Shown in pieces: positions 49,470-58,058 of a stretch of DNA of 64,000 nt (within the stretch, counting starts at the first letter, position 1; each line of letters starts with the position of its first letter). A program made the translations under genes and the position numbers. The notes beneath the pieces were generated by a model that did no database searches, was not told the DNA's origin, and saw only the letters and a program-made list of their open reading frames with translations. This stretch comes from an uncultured Oscillibacter sp. (lineage in GTDB: Bacteria > Bacillota > Clostridia > Oscillospirales > Oscillospiraceae): assembly GCA_910587705.1 (NCBI GenBank), contig CAJUMX010000012.1:29984-93983 (forward strand). The letters are read 5' to 3'.

Positions 49470-50375
49470 ATGGCAAAGAGTGAATCCAGATATCAACCCA
49501 AGGATATGCTGGTTGGCGTTACAAACCGATGTAACCACGAATGCGTGTTCTGCGCGCATCAAATTATGACGCAGGAACGCGGGGAGATCGACCCTGTACT
49601 GCTGAAGCGGATTCTGCAAGAGGCCTATGACATGGGAGTCCGCCGGGTGGGCCTTTATACGGTGGGCGAAATGTTCTTGTGCAAAGAAATTGTGACCCAC
49701 GTGAAAAACGCAAAGGAGATTGGGTACGAATATATTTACGGAGATACCAACGGTGCGCTGGCGACAAAGGAGCGAATGCGGGAGGTCTTTCTCGCGGGGT
49801 TGGATTCTCTCAAATTCTCCATCAACGCTGGAACCAGGGAGTCGTATCATTTTGTTCACGGCAGAGACCAATTTGAAACCGTTCTGCAAAATGTAAAGGA
49901 CTGCTACGCTTTAAAAGAGGAATTGGGCTTGAATTTCAAAATTATGGTTTCGTTTGTCGCCACGACAAAGACAGAAAGCGAGGTTGATCCATTAAGGAAG
50001 GCACTTGAGCCATATTTGGATGAGTTTGTAGTACACGACGCTGTAAATAGAATAAAGACATATGAAAATTCACCAACCGATATGAGAGAATACCTTTATA
50101 AAGCAGAAAGCGGAAAGCGGGAGAAGGATTACAGTTGCTCCATGGTATTCGACCGCATCCATATTACACACGATGGATTCCTAACTGCGTGCTGTCAGGA
50201 CTTTAATCACGATTTGCTGTTGGCGGACTTGAATACGACCTCGCTGCGTGACGCCTGGAACGGAGAAAAATTTGAAAGGTTCCGGGAAAGGCACCTGACG
50301 AAAAAATTGGAAGGGACTCTGTGCCATGGCTGCATGGTTGGAGACTATCGGCCCTATAAACCGTTGATCCCCTGA
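49470..50375 (+). CDS. Radical SAM protein with SPASM-like C-terminus
   Basis: A 301-residue radical SAM enzyme. The [4Fe-4S] motif is Cys21-x3-Cys25-x2-Cys28 (RCNHECVFC), followed by RVGLYTVGEMFLCKEI and LDSLKFSINAGTRESYHFVH. The C-terminus has CSMVFDRIHITHDGFLTACC, then LLADLNTTSLRDAWNG and CHGCMVGDY, a SPASM-like auxiliary-cluster region. Such proteins often act in polysaccharide or peptide modification clusters. It is probably co-transcribed with the DUF1919 gene. ATG 49,470 follows TAGGAGG. Substrate unknown. Confidence 0.8.
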   Translation: MAKSESRYQPKDMLVGVTNRCNHECVFCAHQIMTQERGEIDPVLLKRILQEAYDMGVRRVGLYTVGEMFLCKEIVTHVKNAKEIGYEYIYGDTNGALATKERMREVFLAGLDSLKFSINAGTRESYHFVHGRDQFETVLQNVKDCYALKEELGLNFKIMVSFVATTKTESEVDPLRKALEPYLDEFVVHDAVNRIKTYENSPTDMREYLYKAESGKREKDYSCSMVFDRIHITHDGFLTACCQDFNHDLLLADLNTTSLRDAWNGEKFERFRERHLTKKLEGTLCHGCMVGDYRPYKPLIP

Positions 50376-50392
50376 CGATGCATGGGGATAGA

Positions 50393-50431
50393 AATGGAAA
50401 TTGCTCAGGATTTATACTGGGCAATTTCCAT
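50393..50431 (+). terminator. Long hairpin after the radical-SAM gene
   Basis: ATGGAAATTGCTCAG pairs with CTGGGCAATTTCCAT around an 8-nt loop. The tail AAACATAAAT is not a T-run, so termination is uncertain; an mRNA-end or processing structure is possible. Confidence 0.5.
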
Positions 50432-50458
50432 AAACATAAATAAAAAGCGCAAAATTTC

Positions 50459-50501
50459 AAGCATTGTACAATGCTTGTTTTGTTTTACAAGTAAAACAAA
50501 A
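50459..50501 (+). promoter_or_regulatory. Double palindrome upstream of the DUF1919 gene
   Basis: AAGCATTGTACAATGCTT (50,459-50,476) is a perfect palindrome, followed by TTTTGTTTTAC-AA-GTAAAACAAAA (50,478-50,501). The same pair in the same order and at nearly the same distance precedes the formyltransferase gene at 37,957, with compensatory differences in the first stem. Confidence 0.7.
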
Positions 50502-50537
50502 TAGCTCTTGGATTCAACTGGGAAAGGAAGCGGTATA

Positions 50538-51467
50538 ATGAGGCAATGCGTCATATGGGGATCTGGAAATGAATACGAAAGCATGCTCAATCAGATCAAG
50601 TATGAAGAATTAAAAGGAAATTTGAAGTGCAATGCTGTTTTATCAAAGACAAGAAGCCGTTTTGCGAAAAAAATAGATGGATATGATATCATCAGTAAAG
50701 ACGGGTTGCGGGATATCACATTCGACTATTTAATTGTCACGGCGGCGGAGGCTTTTGCGGAGATTCAGGCGGAAGCAAGAGAAATGGGAATTCCTGAAAA
50801 CAGAATTATTCCCGGTAGGGTGTTAAATCTTCCCAATTTTGATTTCAAAAGGTATGTTTCTCTATTGGAAAATCCGGTGACCATTTTATCCGACAATTGT
50901 TGGGGGGCAATGACATACCATACACTGGGACTGCCGTTTACCTCGCCTCTTATAAACACATATTGCCCGCAGGCTTCGTACTGCAAATTTATACAAGACC
51001 CCTTTTTCTATTTGGAGCAGCCTCTGCGGGTAAAACAAGAGGGAATCCCCCGGCAAAATGTTTTTCCAATCGGACAGCTTGGCGAAGGGGATAAGAGCGT
51101 TGAAGTGCAGTTTATGCACGAGGCGAGCTTTGAAAGGGCGGAGAAGCGATGGAATGAGAGAAAGAAGAGAATTAACAAGAGCAGGGTTTTTGTGAAATCG
51201 GCCATCGATGGAGACGACCCTCGGCGAGAGGAGTATTTGGCGGCGTTTGCGCAAATTCCTTACAATAAGATGTGCTTATACTCGGGAGAGACCAACATCA
51301 AGGATGTTGTATATATGAAAAGATTTGAATGGGATTGGTACAACGGGCCGCTTGAGGTAGCCTTTGCATGGAACAAGTTTGGAAGCTGGTTTATGCACAA
51401 CACAACAACGTCGGTGGACCTTCTGAAACTACTGAATGGCGAAAAGGATTATATACGGGAAGAATAA
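50538..51467 (+). CDS. DUF1919 family protein (exopolysaccharide biosynthesis-like)
   Basis: A 309-residue protein in two parts. Residues 1-100 form a Rossmann-like nucleotide-binding segment (VIWGSGNEYESMLNQI...ISKDGLRDITFDYLIVTAA). Residues 120-309 match DUF1919: DNCWGAMTYHTLGLPFTSPL, INTYCPQASYCKFI, VFVKSAIDGDD and the LYSGETNIKDVVYMKRFEWD end. DUF1919 proteins occur in capsule and exopolysaccharide loci and are believed to modify sugars. ATG 50,538 follows AAAGGAAG. Lower GC than the ATPase operon. Confidence 0.75.
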   Translation: MRQCVIWGSGNEYESMLNQIKYEELKGNLKCNAVLSKTRSRFAKKIDGYDIISKDGLRDITFDYLIVTAAEAFAEIQAEAREMGIPENRIIPGRVLNLPNFDFKRYVSLLENPVTILSDNCWGAMTYHTLGLPFTSPLINTYCPQASYCKFIQDPFFYLEQPLRVKQEGIPRQNVFPIGQLGEGDKSVEVQFMHEASFERAEKRWNERKKRINKSRVFVKSAIDGDDPRREEYLAAFAQIPYNKMCLYSGETNIKDVVYMKRFEWDWYNGPLEVAFAWNKFGSWFMHNTTTSVDLLKLLNGEKDYIREE

Positions 51468-51625
51468 AACCGGGATATTATTTAGAACAGAATTTCCAAA
51501 GGAGAAGGACCGCCACCGGCGGTCCCTCTCTTTTCGCTTATCTACAAAACCGTCCAGCGGACACCTGAACCGTCACCGTTTTCATAAACCCAATTTCGAG
51601 ATCAGCCTCCAGATAACCGCAAACA

Positions 51626-51655
51626 AAACGACGGGCAAAGCCCGTCGTTTTGTTT
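51626..51655 (-). terminator. Terminator of the tRNA operon
   Basis: On the minus strand AAAACGACGGGC pairs with GCCCGTCGTTTT, followed by GTTTGC, just after the tRNA-Cys gene. Confidence 0.8.
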
Positions 51656-51730
51656 TGGAGGTGACACCCGGATTTGAACCGGGGAATCAGGGTTTTGCAG
51701 ACCCTTGCCTTACCACTTGGCTATGTCACC
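51656..51730 (-). tRNA. tRNA-Cys (GCA)
   Basis: A 75-nt cloverleaf. Acceptor GGTGACA/TGTCACC, anticodon loop with GCA (GGGTCTGCAAAACCC), T-arm CCCGGTTCAAATCCGGG, discriminator U as in other tRNA-Cys and an encoded CCA. Last gene of the five-tRNA cluster. Confidence 0.95.
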
Positions 51731-51959
51731 ATCTACACTGTATTATATGCGAACTTTCCGAAAAAGTCCACCCCTTTTTGAAAAAAATTCAAAAATTTTT
51801 CGCCGCTCATAAAAGGCGCAGCGGCTCCCGTAAAACCGTCCCCCGTAAAAATCAGCCGCGAATCCAGCGGAGAAAATCGCGGCTGAAAGCGAGGAAATTC
51901 CCACCAGAGTGTAGTTTTCGGCGGAGCCGGAAACGGAACGGTGGTGGGAATTTTTGAGC

Positions 51960-52035
51960 TGGAGCGGGCAACGAGGCTCGAACTCGCTACCTCCACCTTG
52001 GCAAGGTGGCGCTCTACCAGATGAGCTATGCCCGC
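51960..52035 (-). tRNA. tRNA-Gly (GCC)
   Basis: A 76-nt cloverleaf. Acceptor GCGGGCA/TGCCCGC, anticodon arm CCACCTTGCCAAGGTGG (GCC), discriminator U and encoded CCA. The 229-bp gap to tRNA-Cys carries hairpins but no gene. Confidence 0.95.
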
Positions 52036-52061
52036 ATAAGGGGCGTCTGCGTGACGCCCGC

Positions 52062-52137
52062 TGGTGCCCAGAGCCGGAATCGAACCAGCGACACGTGGAT
52101 TTTCAGTCCACTGCTCTACCAACTGAGCTATCTGGGC
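52062..52137 (-). tRNA. tRNA-Phe (GAA)
   Basis: A 76-nt cloverleaf. Acceptor GCCCAGA/TCTGGGC, anticodon arm GTGGACTGAAAATCCAC (GAA), discriminator A and encoded CCA. Confidence 0.95.
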
Positions 52138-52140
52138 AAG

Positions 52141-52217
52141 TGGCGACCCGGAACGGGCTCGAACCGTCGACCTCTAGCGTGACAGGCTAGCGTTCTAACC
52201 AACTGAACTACCGGGCC
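52141..52217 (-). tRNA. tRNA-Asp (GTC)
   Basis: A 77-nt cloverleaf. Acceptor GGCCCGG/CCGGGTC, anticodon arm CTAGCCTGTCACGCTAG (GTC), discriminator G and encoded CCA. Only 3 nt separate it from tRNA-Phe. Confidence 0.95.
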
Positions 52218-52253
52218 GTAACCTCGCGTGGAAAGGGGCTTAAGAGAAAACCC

Positions 52254-52330
52254 TGGTGGGAACAACTGGACTCGAACCAGTGACCCCCTGCTTGTAAGGC
52301 AGATGCTCTAACCAGCTGAGCTATGCTCCC
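52254..52330 (-). tRNA. tRNA-Val (TAC)
   Basis: A 77-nt cloverleaf. Acceptor GGGAGCA/TGTTCCC, anticodon arm CTGCCTTACAAGCAG (TAC), discriminator A and encoded CCA. First gene of the cluster after the promoter. Confidence 0.95.
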
Positions 52331-52361
52331 AAGTCACCGTCCACGTCAAACGGCATTGCCT

Positions 52362-52390
52362 AGTATACGAAAAGATTTCGGTTTTGTCAA
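52362..52390 (-). promoter_or_regulatory. Promoter of the tRNA cluster
   Basis: On the minus strand TTGACA, 17 bp, TATACT, about 32 nt before tRNA-Val; close to consensus as expected for stable RNA. Confidence 0.9.
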
Positions 52391-52466
52391 GGGCTTTTTA
52401 AAATTTTTCTATCTTTTTTTCCTTTTTTTCCAGCAACGCCAAAAGCCCCGATTTGTCCCGGCGTTG

Positions 52467-52643
52467 TCAGGAGGAATCTGCCGGAAAACCGCTTAGAAGC
52501 TCCGGGTTTTCTACCCGCGCAAGGGGAAGATTCCAGGCAAACAGCAGGGCTTCCGCCTGGGCGATGATCTCCATGGCGGCGGGAAGCGGCGCCATGAAAG
52601 CCCCGGCCGCAAGGCAGAGCCAGAGACCGTGAATCCATGACAT
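52467..52643 (-). CDS. Small hydrophobic protein (58 aa)
   Basis: ATG 52,643 follows AAGGAGG at 8 nt, starting 14 nt after the RluD stop, so it is the last gene of the lspA-rluD unit. MSWIHGLWLCLAAGAFMAPL is a hydrophobic N-terminal segment, followed by IIAQAEALLFAWNLPLA and a polar tail. It may be a single- or double-pass membrane peptide. No family recognised. Confidence 0.5.
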   Translation of the reverse strand: MSWIHGLWLCLAAGAFMAPLPAAMEIIAQAEALLFAWNLPLARVENPELLSGFPADSS

Positions 52644-52657
52644 CCAGGCGTCCTCCT

Positions 52658-53584
52658 TCAAAAAACGCCGCTCCGCCGGGACAGCTTGTCCAATTGAAGC
52701 TGGAACGCCTCCGGCAGGGGGCAGCTCAACTCCACCAGCTCCCCGGTGCGGGGATGGAGAAAGCGCAGCCCCACAGCGTGGAGGCACTGGCCCTGGAGGC
52801 CGGGGACGGGTTTTTTCGCCCCATATACCGTGTCCCCCAGAATGGGATGGCCCAGGTGGGCCAGGTGGACCCGAATCTGGTGGGTCCGCCCGGTCTCCAG
52901 ACGGCAGCGGAGGTGGGTGAAGCCAGGGAAGCGCTCCAGCACCTCCCAGTGGGTGACGGCGGGACGGCCATTGGGAACCACGGCCATCCGCTTCCGCTCC
53001 ACCGGGTGCCGCCCGATGGGGGCGTCCACCGTTCCGCTGTCCGCCCGGAAGCCTCCCACGGCCACACATTGGTAAGTCCGGGAGAGGCTGTGGTCCTGGA
53101 GCTGGGCGGCCAGGGCCTGGTGGGCGAAATCGTTCTTGGCGGCGATGACCAGGCCGGAGGTGTCCCGGTCGATGCGGTGGACGATGCCGGGGCGCAGGGC
53201 CCCGCCTATGCCGGAGAGGCTGCCGCCGCAGTGGTACAGCAGGGCGTTGACCAGCGTCCCGTCGGGGTGGCCCGGGGCGGGGTGGACCACCAGCCCCTTG
53301 GGCTTGTTCACCACGATGACGTCGGCGTCCTCAAACACCACGTCCAGGGGGATGTTCTGGGGCTGGGCGTCGATGGGCTCCGGGTCCGGCAGGGAGACCG
53401 TCAGGGTCTCCGCCCCGGTGAGCCTGCCGTTTTTCGCCAGGGGCTTCCCCTCCCGGAGGACCCGGCCCTCCTCCAAAAGGCGCTGGACGGCGGAGCGGGT
53501 GAGACCCTCGATCTGGCCCGCCAGCCAGGCGTCCACCCGCTTCCCGGCGTCAGTCTCCTTTGGGTGGAGCGTCAGCGTTTCCAT
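52658..53584 (-). CDS. RluD-family 23S rRNA pseudouridine synthase
   Basis: A 308-residue enzyme. An N-terminal S4 domain (DAWLAGQIEGLTRSAVQRLL) precedes the catalytic domain, whose nucleophilic aspartate lies in HRIDRDTSGLVIAAK. GRTHQIRVHLAHLGHPILGD is also conserved. The family isomerises uridines in helix 69 or elsewhere of 23S rRNA. Its start overlaps the lspA 3' end by 35 nt, a frequent lspA-rluD arrangement in Firmicutes. Confidence 0.92.
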   Translation of the reverse strand: METLTLHPKETDAGKRVDAWLAGQIEGLTRSAVQRLLEEGRVLREGKPLAKNGRLTGAETLTVSLPDPEPIDAQPQNIPLDVVFEDADVIVVNKPKGLVVHPAPGHPDGTLVNALLYHCGGSLSGIGGALRPGIVHRIDRDTSGLVIAAKNDFAHQALAAQLQDHSLSRTYQCVAVGGFRADSGTVDAPIGRHPVERKRMAVVPNGRPAVTHWEVLERFPGFTHLRCRLETGRTHQIRVHLAHLGHPILGDTVYGAKKPVPGLQGQCLHAVGLRFLHPRTGELVELSCPLPEAFQLQLDKLSRRSGVF

Positions 53585-54059
53585 CGGACTTCCCCCTCTT
53601 GTCGTATTTTTCGTAGAACCACTGGTAGTAAATCAGCCCCAGGATACAGCCGGAGACAATGCACATGTCCGCCACGTTAAAGACGGGATAGTCGATAAAC
53701 TGAAAGTTGAACATGTCCACCACATAGCCCAGGCGCACCCGGTCCAGGATGTTCCCCAGGCCGCCGGAGACGATGAGACAGCAGGCCAGCACACCCAGGG
53801 GGTGCCGGACCACCCGCCGGACCAGCAGGGCCAGCAGGGCCAGGACGATGCAGCTGGTGGCAACCACCAGCAGCCAGCGCATACCGGAGAAGCTGGACCA
53901 GGCCGCGCCGTAATTGTGGATGGTTTTCAGCTCCACAAAGCCCGGCAGGAGGGGACGGGACTCCCCCAGGGGAAGGGTGAGGGTGATAGAGCGCTTAACC
54001 CACTGGTCCAGGGCCAGCAGCGCAAGACCCAGCAGGGCGGAAAGGGCGGTAAAGGGCAT
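53550..54059 (-). CDS. lspA: Lipoprotein signal peptidase
   Basis: A 169-residue membrane aspartyl protease with four transmembrane helices. The catalytic pair lies in GNILDRVRLGYVVDMFNF and FNVADMCIVSG. It removes signal peptides from diacylated lipoproteins, such as those encoded at 20,035 and 31,714. ATG 54,059 follows AAAGGAGGCCCC. The C-terminal tail (KYDKRGKSDGNADAPP) is longer than usual and overlaps rluD. Confidence 0.94.
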   Translation of the reverse strand: MPFTALSALLGLALLALDQWVKRSITLTLPLGESRPLLPGFVELKTIHNYGAAWSSFSGMRWLLVVATSCIVLALLALLVRRVVRHPLGVLACCLIVSGGLGNILDRVRLGYVVDMFNFQFIDYPVFNVADMCIVSGCILGLIYYQWFYEKYDKRGKSDGNADAPPKGD

Positions 54060-54402
54060 AAGGGGGCCTCCTTTGGGGGAAATGGATTCCCTGACAGTTT
54101 ACACGCTTTTGCGGGAAAAGGCAAGGGCGGCGTTTGGGGGCGTGCCCCCTTCGGCGCTGTTCGGCCGCAGGGACAGAGCTCGCCCCCTGCGCGTCCCGCC
54201 TCCTGGTAAATTGCGGAAAGGGGTGCGCCGGCCTTGGAAAGGCTCTTGAAAGAGGGGGGATTTTATGATATGATGATACCGGAAATCAGGTCTGGGAAGG
54301 CCCGCGCCGGGACAGGCTCCTTGCCAGACCGCGGAGGCGAGGGCTTCCGGAGATGATCGAAAAGACAGACGCCCGCTTTGGGCGAAGAGGGGAGAACCTT
54401 TT
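54060..54402 (+). promoter_or_regulatory. Intergenic region with promoter for the membrane-protein gene
   Basis: TTGAAA at 54,246-54,251 and TATGAT at 54,269-54,274 with a 17-bp spacer, about 130 nt before the ATG at 54,403. No gene elsewhere in this stretch. Confidence 0.6.
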
Positions 54403-55167
54403 ATGGCTGAGGAAATGACGAATTCCGTAGAGACGGTTCCCGTTGAGGCGGAGCCCGCGCAGGCGGCCCCGGCGGCCCCTCCGGCGACGGCCCCGGAAGC
54501 AGTTTTGACGGCGGCGTTGTCGGCGCCTCCGGCGACCCCCGAAACGAAGCAGAAAAGCAGTCCGCTTCTGGTGTTTTTGACGGTGCTTTTAATTCTGGTG
54601 GGCATCATTGACGCGATGCTGTGGGGCGTGGCGGGCTATTACCTGCTCCAGAAGAATGTCCAGATTGGCTCCGGCGGGGGGGCGGTGCAAAGCGCCTCGA
54701 GTGGCGGAGCGCCGGCGCAGGACGGCTCCGGTAGCGACGTGTCCTCGGACGATGCGGCGAAACGGGAGGCGATGGAGGCGTATATCCGGGAGATGGCCAA
54801 AATCGCCGACCTGGAAACCGAGGTGCTGGCAAGCCACAACAGCGTCGTCGCAGAGAATTATACGGACGACGCCGCCGTATACGCTGAATTTACCGGGCGC
54901 ACGCTTTCACTTTGTCAGCAGTTGGTTGAGAAGTCCTCGGCAATCAGCTCCGACGATCCGGAGATTGCGGAACTTCACAAAATCTATCAAGATTGGGCCA
55001 ACCTGCTTTTGGATAGCATAACCACTATGATCTCCGCGATTGATAACCAAGATCAAGCCGGGAGCGATGAATACGAGAAGCTGCGGAATGAGGCCAGCCA
55101 ACTGGAAAACCGCTACAAGCAAGGGCTTCAAACTCTGGCGAAGGAGCGGGGCGTTTCATTAGGCTAG
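54403..55167 (+). CDS. Single-pass membrane protein of unknown function
   Basis: A 254-residue protein. Residues 1-50 are Ala/Pro/Glu-rich and probably disordered, one hydrophobic helix spans about 53-83 (LLVFLTVLLILVGIIDAMLW), and the rest is an extracellular helical domain preceded by a Gly/Ser-rich linker. The C-terminal part (KIADLETEVLASHNSVVAEN; LLDSITTMISAIDNQDQAGS) suggests a helical bundle. No family recognised. ATG 54,403 follows GGGGAGAA. Confidence 0.6.
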   Translation: MAEEMTNSVETVPVEAEPAQAAPAAPPATAPEAVLTAALSAPPATPETKQKSSPLLVFLTVLLILVGIIDAMLWGVAGYYLLQKNVQIGSGGGAVQSASSGGAPAQDGSGSDVSSDDAAKREAMEAYIREMAKIADLETEVLASHNSVVAENYTDDAAVYAEFTGRTLSLCQQLVEKSSAISSDDPEIAELHKIYQDWANLLLDSITTMISAIDNQDQAGSDEYEKLRNEASQLENRYKQGLQTLAKERGVSLG

Positions 55168-55204
55168 TTAGGTATAGGTAATCGATGGACACAAGGAGGT
55201 ACAT

Positions 55205-55504
55205 ATGGCGAAAACGGCATGGATTTTTTCCTACAAGCTCAAAAAGACCGTGACCCCGGAGGAGTTCATGGAGCGGACCCAGGCGCTCCACGACGCGGTG
55301 ATTTCCAAGGCCAAGGGCTTTCTCTCCTGGGAGCACTATGTACAGGACGAGACCTGGACGGACTTCGTCCTCTGGGAGACGGAGGAGGACGCCCAGAACG
55401 CCACCACGGTGGGACAGGGTACGGCGGAGGCGGAGGCCTTCTACGCCTGCATCCGCATGGTGACCTGCCGGGCGCTGATCTCCCGGTTTGTGAAAAAGTA
55501 TTGA
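55205..55504 (+). CDS. Small dimeric alpha/beta-barrel (ABM-like) protein
   Basis: A 99-residue protein: TAWIFSYKLKKTVTPEEFME, AVISKAKGFLSWEHYVQDET then WTDFVLWETEEDAQNA. The pattern (start strand, PEEFxxR helix, GFLxWE, DFVxWeseedA) fits the antibiotic-biosynthesis-monooxygenase-like/EthD-type dimeric barrel fold. No heme or substrate residues can be named. ATG 55,205 follows AAGGAGG. Confidence 0.6.
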   Translation: MAKTAWIFSYKLKKTVTPEEFMERTQALHDAVISKAKGFLSWEHYVQDETWTDFVLWETEEDAQNATTVGQGTAEAEAFYACIRMVTCRALISRFVKKY

Positions 55505-55513
55505 GGAGCGAAC

Positions 55514-55546
55514 ACGGCCCCGCCTTCCGGCGGGGCCGTTGATTTT
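55514..55546. terminator. Bidirectional terminator
   Basis: ACGGCCCCGCC and GGCGGGGCCGT around a TTCC-type loop, followed by TGATTTTGTTT; serves the convergent clpC gene too. Confidence 0.85.
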
Positions 55547-55548
55547 GT

Positions 55549-58029
55549 TTAGGCGGGTATTTCCTCCTTGGTCACCAGCAGCTTGCTGTCCGCTACCGTC
55601 AGGGCGGCGGTGTCCCCCTCCTTGAGGGTGCCGTCCAGCATCCGCTCGGCCACGGCATCCTCCACCTTGCTCTGGATGCAGCGGCGCAGGGGCCGGGCGC
55701 CGTATTTCGGGTCATAGCCCTCCCGCACCAGCTCCGCCACCGCCTCGTCGGAGGCGTTGAGGTGCAGGCCCATGGACTCCATCCGGGCGGAGACGGTTTC
55801 CAGCATCCGGCGGGCCACCTCGTGGATGTCCGCCTCCGTCAGGGCGCGAAAGACGATGATGTCGTCGATGCGGTTCAAAAACTCCGGCCGGAAGGTCTGG
55901 CGGAGCTCCGCCATGACGGTCTCCTTGGCCTGGAGGAACTTCTTCTCCGCGTCGTCCGCCGCCGATTCGTCGGAGTTGAAGCCCAGGCGGGTCCCGGCGG
56001 TGGTGAGGCTCTTGGCTCCGATGTTGCTGGTCATGACGATGACCGCGTTTTTGAAGTCCACCGTCCGGCCCTGGGAGTCCGTAATCCGGCCGTCGTCCAG
56101 GATTTGCAGGAGGATGTTCCACACGTCCTCGTGGGCCTTCTCAATCTCATCGAAGAGGACCACGGAATAGGGCTTGCGCCGAACCTTCTCCGTCAGTTGG
56201 CCACCCTCCTCGTGGCCCACATAGCCCGGGGGGGAGCCGATGAGGCGGGAGACGGTGTGACGCTCCATATATTCCGACATGTCGATGCGGATGATGGCGC
56301 TCTCGTCGCCGAACATGGCCTCCGCCAGGGACTTGCACAGCTCCGTCTTGCCCACGCCCGTGGGGCCCAGGAACAGGAAGGAGCCTGTAGGCCGCTTGGG
56401 GTCCTTCAGTCCCACCCGGCCCCGGCGGATGGCCCGGGCCACGGCCTTCACGGCCTCGTCCTGGCCCACCACCCGCTGGTGGAGAATCTCCTCCATCCGA
56501 AGAAGGCGGCTGCCCTCGTCCTCCGTCAGACGGGTGACGGGGATGCCCGTCCAGCCCGCCACCACGGCGGCGATGTCCTCCGCCGTGACGGGGCGGTGCT
56601 GCCGGGGGCTGCTCCGCCGCTTCTCCCGCTCCTGCTCCACCTGGTCCCGGTAGTTGCTCTCAATGTCCCGGAGCTGGGCGGCGGTCTCATAGTCCTGGCG
56701 CGCGATGGCGGCTTCCTTGTCCTTGGCCAGGGCGGCGATCTTCTCCTCCAGGGATTTCAGCTCCGGGGAGATTTCCTCCTGCTCCATGCGGACTCTGGAC
56801 GCGGCCTCGTCCATCAGGTCGATGGCCTTGTCGGGGAGGAAGCGGTCGGAGATATACCGGGCGGAGAGGGAGACGGCGGCCTCCAGGGCCTCGTCGGTGA
56901 GCTGGAGCTTGTGGTGCTGCTCGTACTTCTCCCGGAGACCCTTCAAAATCTCCAGGCTGGCCTCCTGGCTGGGCTCGCCCACCTGGACGGGCTGGAAGCG
57001 GCGCTCCAGGGCGGCGTCCTTCTCGATATACTTCCGGTACTCGTTCAGGGTGGTGGCCCCGATGACCCGGATTTCTCCCCGGCCCAGGGCGGGCTTGATG
57101 ATGTTGGCCGCGTCCACGGCCCCCTCGGCAGAGCCCGCCCCCACGATGGTGTGGAGCTCGTCGATGAAGAGGATCACGTCCCCGGACTTCTTCACCTCGT
57201 CCAGGGCCTTTTTGATGCGCTCTTCAAACTCGCCCCGGTACTTGGTCCCGGCCACCATACCGGAGAGGTCCAGGGAGAGGATGCGCTTATCCAGCAAGTC
57301 CTCGGGTACATCCCCCATCACAATTTTCCGGGCCAGGCCCTCGGCGATGGCGGTTTTGCCCACGCCGGGCTCGCCGATGAGGCAGGGGTTGTTCTTGGTC
57401 CGGCGGGAGAGAATCTGGATTACCCGCTGGATTTCGTCGTCCCGGCCCACCACCGGGTCCAGCTTGCCGCCCCGGGCGTCGGCGGTCAGGTCCCGGGTGA
57501 ACTCCCGGAGGGTCTTTCCCCCGCTCCCACTGGCTCCGCCGGAGGAGGGGCCCCGGTCGTCCCGGGGGGCGGCGGGCTGGCGGCTCTGGGGCCGCTGGTT
57601 GAGCTTTTGCATCAGGGCGGCGTAGAGGGGCCGGGCGTCCACCCCGGCGGTGCGGAGGATGCGGACGGCCATGTTGTTCCCCTCCCGGAGAAGGCCCGCC
57701 AGCAGGTGCTCCGTGCCCACATAGGGGCTGCCGCCCCGGACGGCGTCCTCCACGGCGATCTCCACCACCCGGCGGGCCCGGGGGGTCAGGCCCTGGGCGG
57801 GGTTCCCGCCGGGGAGGCCCGCGCCGACGCTGCGCTTGATGATTTGGACGATCATGTCGTCGGTGAGCCCGGATTCTAGGAGGACGTCGTGGGCGGTGCC
57901 CTGGTCCTCCCGGATGAGCCCCAGGAGCAGGTGCTCCGTGCCGACGTAGCCGTGGCCCAGTTCTCCCGCGGCCTCCTGGCTGAGGCGGAGGGACTCCTCC
58001 GCGCCGGGGCTGAATTTTTTCTCATTCAT
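55549..58029 (-). CDS. clpC: ATP-dependent Clp protease ATP-binding subunit
   Basis: An 826-residue AAA+ unfoldase. An N-terminal ClpN repeat pair (LGHGYVGTEHLLLGLIRED; GSPYVGTEHLLAGLLREG) is followed by D1 with Walker A GEPGVGKTAIAEG and D2 with GPTGVGKTELCKS. A UVR-like middle coiled coil (AIARQDYETAAQLRDIE) separates them, typical of ClpC. It unfolds proteins for ClpP. ATG 58,029 follows AAGGAAG; the in-frame TTG two codons earlier is less likely. It is the last gene of ctsR-mcsA-clpC. Confidence 0.95.
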   Translation of the reverse strand: MNEKKFSPGAEESLRLSQEAAGELGHGYVGTEHLLLGLIREDQGTAHDVLLESGLTDDMIVQIIKRSVGAGLPGGNPAQGLTPRARRVVEIAVEDAVRGGSPYVGTEHLLAGLLREGNNMAVRILRTAGVDARPLYAALMQKLNQRPQSRQPAAPRDDRGPSSGGASGSGGKTLREFTRDLTADARGGKLDPVVGRDDEIQRVIQILSRRTKNNPCLIGEPGVGKTAIAEGLARKIVMGDVPEDLLDKRILSLDLSGMVAGTKYRGEFEERIKKALDEVKKSGDVILFIDELHTIVGAGSAEGAVDAANIIKPALGRGEIRVIGATTLNEYRKYIEKDAALERRFQPVQVGEPSQEASLEILKGLREKYEQHHKLQLTDEALEAAVSLSARYISDRFLPDKAIDLMDEAASRVRMEQEEISPELKSLEEKIAALAKDKEAAIARQDYETAAQLRDIESNYRDQVEQEREKRRSSPRQHRPVTAEDIAAVVAGWTGIPVTRLTEDEGSRLLRMEEILHQRVVGQDEAVKAVARAIRRGRVGLKDPKRPTGSFLFLGPTGVGKTELCKSLAEAMFGDESAIIRIDMSEYMERHTVSRLIGSPPGYVGHEEGGQLTEKVRRKPYSVVLFDEIEKAHEDVWNILLQILDDGRITDSQGRTVDFKNAVIVMTSNIGAKSLTTAGTRLGFNSDESAADDAEKKFLQAKETVMAELRQTFRPEFLNRIDDIIVFRALTEADIHEVARRMLETVSARMESMGLHLNASDEAVAELVREGYDPKYGARPLRRCIQSKVEDAVAERMLDGTLKEGDTAALTVADSKLLVTKEEIPA

Positions 58030-58058
58030 GTGCAAGACACTTCCTTTCGTGCAGTCGT

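Noticed and set aside
55762..57879. 705-codon frame antisense to clpC
   Set aside because: Opposite a highly conserved AAA+ gene; no start signal and no recognisable domain.
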